Of a stretch of 10,851 nt of DNA, positions 6,712 through 10,851 are shown piece after piece (within the stretch, counting starts at the first letter, position 1; each line of letters opens with the position of its first letter). Source of the DNA: JBEHWX01 sp048498995 (GTDB taxonomy: Bacteria > Bacteroidota > Ignavibacteria > OLB7); contig JBEHWX010000148.1 in NCBI GenBank assembly GCA_048498995.1, positions 1-10,851 on the forward strand. The letters are read 5' to 3'. The notes below the pieces were generated by a model, which made no database searches, had not been told where the DNA came from, and saw only the letters and a program-made list of their open reading frames with translations. Position numbers and translations under genes: made by a program.

Positions 6712-7803
6712 ATGCACGATCTCTCCTTTCAGTACGAGCCCGATCTGTCCCGGGCAACGACCATCCCGGCCTCCTGGTATACCGATCCGGCCATGCTCGA
6801 TCTGGAGCGCGAGAAGATCTTCCGCCGCACCTGGCAGTTCGCCGCCTCGCTCGACCAGCTCCGCTTCCCCGGCAACTTCGTCGCCGTCGATATCATCGGC
6901 GTTCCGGTGGTCCTCACGCGCGATCTGGAGGGGACGCTTCACGCCTTCTACAACGTCTGCAGCCATCGCGCCGGCACGGTGGCCAAGGGGAGCGGCAACC
7001 GGAAGTCGCTGCAGTGCGGCTACCACGGCTGGCTCTACGGCCTGGACGGCACCCTCCTCAGAACGCCGGAGTTCGAGGGAGTGGCCTGCTTCGATCCGTG
7101 CGATCACGGCCTGAAGCCGATCCGCGTGGAGACCTGGGGACCGTTCGCGTTCGTCAACATGGCCCCGGACGCCCCTCCCCTGCTCGAATGGCTCGGCGCC
7201 ATTCCGGAGGAGACCGCGAAATTCGATTTCGAGGGAATGCGGCGCGTGGAGCGGAAGGATTATTACCTGACGGCCAACTGGAAGCTCTACATCGACAATT
7301 ACCTGGAGGGATATCACGTTCCGGTGGGGCATCCGGGGCTGTTCAAGGAGCTCGACTACGAGAACTATCGGGTCGAGACCGGACGCTATCACTCCCGGCA
7401 GCACGCGCCGATCCGCCCGGTGCGGGGGGAGGATCCGCAGGGGCGCCACTACACCTCGCTCGAGGGGGACGCGCAGGCCAACTACTACTGGATCTTCCCG
7501 AACTTCATGCTGAACATCTACCTCGGCATGCTCCAGATCAACGTGATCGTCCCCATTTCCCACGACCGCACGCTCACGATCTTCGAGTGGTATTTCCCCG
7601 ATCCCGGAACGCCGGAATCCTGGAGCACGCTGCACGACTCGATGAGCTTCAGCGACGAGATCCAGGTGGAGGATATCGAGCTCTGCGAGATCGTCTGGAA
7701 GAACATGACCGCCGGCATCTACGATCGCGGACGCTTCTCGGTGAAGCGGGAAAACGGCGTTCACCATTTCCAGGGACTTCTCTGCGACTATCTGCGGCGA
7801 TGA
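6712..7803 (+). CDS. Rieske non-heme iron oxygenase, choline/glycine-betaine monooxygenase type
   Basis: Predicted 363-residue oxygenase alpha subunit. The Rieske [2Fe-2S] site is C83-x-H85-x16-C102-x2-H105 (CSH ... CGYH). The mononuclear iron site is in DNYLEGYHVPVGH, with His202 and His207 and bridging Asp195. The third iron ligand is probably Asp321 in QVEDIE. Length and a C-terminal end of the form RFSVKRENGVHHFQGLL match the single-component group containing choline monooxygenase, glycine betaine demethylase and carnitine oxygenase. Such enzymes hydroxylate or N-demethylate small quaternary amines using electrons from a separate ferredoxin reductase. No reductase or beta subunit is nearby, so the partner must be elsewhere. 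The start at 6712 has GGAG 5 bases upstream. It is cytoplasmic and monocistronic, divergent from the lipoprotein gene and convergent with the protease gene. Rieske class is firm; substrate is inferred only. Confidence 0.94.
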   Translation: MHDLSFQYEPDLSRATTIPASWYTDPAMLDLEREKIFRRTWQFAASLDQLRFPGNFVAVDIIGVPVVLTRDLEGTLHAFYNVCSHRAGTVAKGSGNRKSLQCGYHGWLYGLDGTLLRTPEFEGVACFDPCDHGLKPIRVETWGPFAFVNMAPDAPPLLEWLGAIPEETAKFDFEGMRRVERKDYYLTANWKLYIDNYLEGYHVPVGHPGLFKELDYENYRVETGRYHSRQHAPIRPVRGEDPQGRHYTSLEGDAQANYYWIFPNFMLNIYLGMLQINVIVPISHDRTLTIFEWYFPDPGTPESWSTLHDSMSFSDEIQVEDIELCEIVWKNMTAGIYDRGRFSVKRENGVHHFQGLLCDYLRR

Positions 7804-7841
7804 ATGCATGCGGCAGGATGGGAGCCTTCCGATAACGGACA

Positions 7842-7873
7842 ACGGCATCACGCGGTCGAATGCGTGATGCCGT
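7842..7873. terminator. Shared hairpin between convergent genes
   Basis: A 12-bp perfect stem (ACGGCATCACGC at 7842-7853 with 7862-7873, loop GGTCGAAT) lies midway between the stops of the oxygenase (7803) and protease (7914). Neither side has a real T tract (CGTTGGTTCC on the + strand, TGTCCGTTATC on the minus strand), so it is a plausible bidirectional terminator of non-canonical type. Confidence 0.55.
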
Positions 7874-7913
7874 CGTTGGTTCCGCCCGGGCAGGGTTGCG
7901 AGACGATGCGAAG

Positions 7914-9068
<1,155 letters not shown>

Positions 9069-9421
9069 CGGTCTGAGCTTGTTCGGTCTTGAGAGGCTCG
9101 CGCGGTTCGGGCGCCGTGGAGATCGTTCGGCGACATCCCTCGTCCGAGTCCCGGAGGCCGCCGCGCAGGGCCGCGATCGCTCGCGGATCGGTGACCGAGG
9201 GAGGGAGGAGAGTCGTCGAGAAGTGACGCCGGCGGAGGTACGAGGTTTAGCGGAGCGCGCCGGGGTGAGCGTCGTGGTGATGCAGACGCGTGGTTGCGGG
9301 TGCGGATGGCGTGGAGTGAGACGTGGAGGCGGGAGTGAAAACGGCGATCCTCTCCACCCGCCACGCTCGGAGGAGGGAGAGGATCGCGATACGATACGCT
9401 TTCAGCGAGGGGCGCGCACGA
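9069..9421. other. Gap upstream of the protease gene
   Basis: These 353 bases hold the terminator of the upstream minus-strand gene (9338-9387) and presumably the protease promoter within 9069-9337. I found no good -35/-10 pair there and no gene. Confidence 0.6.
9338..9387 (-). terminator. Intrinsic terminator of the CxxC protein gene
   Basis: A 12-bp perfect stem (GCGATCCTCTCC at 9344-9355 with 9376-9387) encloses a 20-base loop that can pair further. Read on the minus strand it begins 35 bases after the stop of the gene ending at 9422 and is followed by CGTTTTCACTCC. The T tract is short but correctly placed, which separates that gene from the protease gene downstream. Confidence 0.7.
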
Positions 9422-10021
9422 TCAGCGCCCGTCGGGCCCTCCCGGCCCGATCTCGCCACCGGTCTCGCCGCCGCCGGCGCGACGGATCACGACCACCGGA
9501 TGGTCGCAGCGACGCTCCTGAAGGCGGCGCAGGGAGCTCTCGATGTCGATGACGCACGGCCCTTCGGCGGCCACGTTCACCGGCGCGCTCCATCCGGCGC
9601 CGCGACGCTCCATCAGCCAGATGCCGCTCTTGCCGGTGGCGCGCTCGGACTCCGCGCCACGCGCGGCCGTGGAGGCACGACGCGACGGCTCGGGCCGGGC
9701 GCTGGCCGAAGGTCCGCCGGTGCTTCCGGCGGGCTCCGCGGCGGGGCAGACGCGGCAGTCGCCGGGCGGGACGATCTCGGCCGCGCCGGGATCGCGCTCG
9801 GCGAGCTCCGGCGATGGGGTCCGAACGATGTCGGACGCGTGAATGGCCCGCGCGCCGACAGTCCCGCTCCTCTGGAAGGTCCCGGGGTGTCGGGCCTGCC
9901 GGTTCTCGGAGATGGGAGCCGCCGGGGTCGCGGGGCCACGAAATGTCGGAGGACGCTCGCTGACCGCTCCGATCAGGAGGATCGCGGCGATGGCAAGTAT
10001 CAGAGGAAGTGCGCGCTGCAT
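9422..10021 (-). CDS. Small membrane-anchored or secreted protein with CxxC, unknown function
   Basis: Predicted 199-residue protein of no family I recognise. Residues 3-20 form a hydrophobic segment after a basic N-terminus, acting as a signal anchor or uncleaved signal peptide. A Pro/Ala/Arg-rich, probably disordered stretch (about 21-130) follows. It contains C89-R-V-C92, a CxxC pair. The last 65 residues (GIWLMERRGAGWSAPVN ... PVVVIRR) look folded and include Cys156 and Cys172. The four cysteines could form disulfides or bind metal or haem-like cofactors, though no CxxCH is present. Codon use is strongly GC-ending throughout, supporting coding. The frame is open upstream to 10111, but the ATG at 10021 is chosen because the hydrophobic segment starts there. 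No Shine-Dalgarno is visible. Its own terminator and possible promoter make it monocistronic. Confidence 0.72.
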   Translation of the reverse strand: MQRALPLILAIAAILLIGAVSERPPTFRGPATPAAPISENRQARHPGTFQRSGTVGARAIHASDIVRTPSPELAERDPGAAEIVPPGDCRVCPAAEPAGSTGGPSASARPEPSRRASTAARGAESERATGKSGIWLMERRGAGWSAPVNVAAEGPCVIDIESSLRRLQERRCDHPVVVIRRAGGGETGGEIGPGGPDGR

Positions 10022-10048
10022 GTCGATCGGTAGTTGCTGGAACGATGA

Positions 10049-10084
10049 TGCCGGCATGGTGTGGCTACGCCATCCATGCCGGCA
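10049..10084. promoter_or_regulatory. Inverted repeat in the leader of the CxxC protein gene
   Basis: TGCCGGCATGG (10049-10059) is the exact reverse complement of 10074-10084, with a 14-base loop. Beyond it GATG and CATC can continue the stem across a small bulge. It starts 28 bases upstream of the minus-strand ATG at 10021 and would lie in the transcribed leader if the promoter at 10116-10143 is right. It could be an mRNA structure or an operator. Confidence 0.6.
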
Positions 10085-10115
10085 CGCATCATCTGCCTCG
10101 GACGCCCCCATGCTT

Positions 10116-10143
10116 CATTTACATGCGCCCGAAACCGCTTCAA
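10116..10143 (-). promoter_or_regulatory. Possible promoter of the CxxC protein gene
   Basis: On the minus strand TTGAAG (10143-10138) is followed after 16 bases by TAAATG (10121-10116). The -35 hexamer and spacing are the same as in the lipoprotein promoter at 6448-6475, but the -10 matches consensus at only three positions. Confidence 0.3.
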
Positions 10144-10289
10144 TCTACCCGTGAGCTCCACGGTTTGTTACTCGGTATCGAAAAGTTTTTTAACGAGGGC
10201 GGGCGAGGCGGGGATTCGGGAGGGTTCCGGGAGGAATTCCGGCCATTTCGGGGAAATGGCGGGGCCGGGGAGATGTGGCGATCGGGGCG

Positions 10290-10329
10290 GACAAAAAGAA
10301 TGCGGGCCGGGGGGAGCATCCCGGCCCGC
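10290..10329 (-). terminator. Canonical intrinsic terminator facing left
   Basis: A 10-bp perfect GC stem (10302-10311 with 10320-10329, loop of 8) is followed on the minus strand by ATTCTTTTTGTC. It ends transcription arriving from the right, where no convincing minus-strand gene is visible. The stem is identical to that of the hairpin after the phospholipase gene. Confidence 0.85.
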
Positions 10330-10490
10330 AAGCCAACGTTCGGGCCGAACAACCCCAAAAACGAACGAAGGCTCCTGAGAAAGGATACGCAGCCGACCCA
10401 CGACGGCCTCGGGATCTCAAAGCGAGCGGGAGAATCTCCGGCTTGCCGAGGGCGGTTCGTTCGGCCCCTTCCCGTGCCAACCCGAACCAC
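10290..10490 (-). ncRNA. Candidate structured RNA ending in an intrinsic terminator
   Basis: The stretch right of the terminator has no credible coding frame. It contains a long-range inverted repeat: 10342-10354 (GGGCCGAACAACC) pairs with 10454-10467 over 13 bp with one bulged base, closing a 99-base domain. A competing outer pairing joins GTTCGGG (10338-10344) with CCCGAAC (10481-10487). Shorter stems lie inside. A -35-like TTGCCA is at 10521-10516 on the minus strand, but no good -10 follows, so the 5' end is uncertain. It does not match RNase P, tmRNA or SRP RNA signatures I know. Confidence 0.3.
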
Positions 10491-10851
10491 GCTATCCCAT
10501 GTCATCCTCTCACGCTGGCAAGACACGGCTCCGGGAGTCCGGTTACACCCCCGATCGGAAGTTTTTTCGCGATCGCGATAATCCATCTCCCGCCACACCC
10601 TGGGGTATCACGTCTTCCGGACAATAGGCCCGCGCCGCGCTCGCGCGGCCCGACGGTACGCGGGGTTGGCACCGGTGCCGCCGGCGCGACTTCCGGCGAT
10701 TCTTCGTAGACTCCGCCGGCACGATCGCGCGCCAGCCACGTGGCGCTTCCCCCAACGTATTCCCGAGCCATGACGATCCATCGAACCATGCTCCGACTCC
10801 TCGCGCGCGCAGTCCAAGCTCCGCTGCCTCGCGATGCACGAACCAGCGAAA
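10491..10851. other. Right end of the window, no supported gene
   Basis: Several overlapping frames are open on both strands, as expected at this G+C, and none shows protein-like composition or a ribosome binding site. A minus-strand frame starting at 10771 (MAREYVGGSATWLARDRAG ...) is the most protein-like for 45 residues but then degenerates. A + strand frame from ATG 10769 runs off the edge without a Shine-Dalgarno. A 12-base palindrome GGCACCGGTGCC is at 10668-10679. Confidence 0.55.

Larger units (their letters stand above)
10022..10289. other. Leader and upstream region of the CxxC protein gene
   Basis: No gene seen. It contains an 11-bp inverted repeat in the presumed leader (10049-10084), a possible promoter (10116-10143), a weak 5-bp hairpin with TTTGTT (10149-10169, + strand), a T6 run at 10185-10190, and an 8-bp hairpin GCCATTTC/GAAATGGC with a 3-base loop (10242-10260). 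Confidence 0.6.

Noticed and set aside
5620..7803. Longer oxygenase reading from an upstream start (727 codons)
   Set aside because: The extension is antisense to the lipoprotein gene and His/Arg-rich. The Rieske protein begins naturally at 6712 with GGAG 5 bases upstream.
10140..10598. 152-codon minus-strand frame across the terminator region
   Set aside because: It reads straight through a canonical minus-strand terminator, is Pro/Arg/Ser-rich with no domain, and has no ribosome binding site.

Overview
The window is GC-rich (about two thirds G+C by eye) and looks like chromosome from a Gram-negative, high-GC bacterium of soil or sediment type. The case for this is high GC3 in every convincing gene, two lipoproteins with clear lipoboxes, and a mix of stand-alone genes with long structured intergenic gaps. 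I cannot place the phylum. Acidobacteriota, Gemmatimonadota or a related lineage is a guess that rests partly on my recollection of similar dispersed hairpin repeats there.

Layout. (1) Bases 1-192 hold a perfect 50-bp inverted repeat around a pyrimidine-rich centre. Its right arm carries the ribosome binding site and start of a 30-codon leader ORF. The leader overlaps by ATGA the start of a large patatin-like phospholipase gene (252-2729, +), which is followed by a GC-rich hairpin. (2) A 576-bp gap leads to a metallophosphoesterase of purple-acid-phosphatase type (3306-4745, +). (3) Bases 4746-5400 are accessory-looking: a tandem two-and-a-half-copy hairpin repeat, then a lower-GC stretch with a 15-bp-stem hairpin and a doubtful, possibly frameshifted small ORF. 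(4) A lipoprotein gene resembling PqiC-type ABC auxiliary lipoproteins (5401-6387, -) is divergent from a Rieske non-heme iron oxygenase gene of the choline/glycine-betaine monooxygenase type (6712-7803, +). A promoter for the lipoprotein and an operator-like repeat lie between them. (5) The oxygenase gene converges, across a shared hairpin, on a secreted subtilisin-like lipoprotein protease with an inhibitor-I9-type propeptide (7914-9068, -). (6) A small membrane-anchored protein of unknown function with a CxxC motif (9422-10021, -) has its own terminator and a structured leader. (7) The last 830 bases hold no convincing gene. They contain a canonical minus-strand terminator downstream of a long-range inverted repeat, which makes a candidate structured RNA.

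The genes do not form one operon or an obvious shared pathway: each large gene appears to be its own transcription unit. I did not find a clear new multi-gene system. The items most worth a second look are the perfect inverted repeat at the left edge, the hairpin repeat array at 4831-5031, the candidate RNA at 10290-10490 and the possible decayed gene at 5060-5413.
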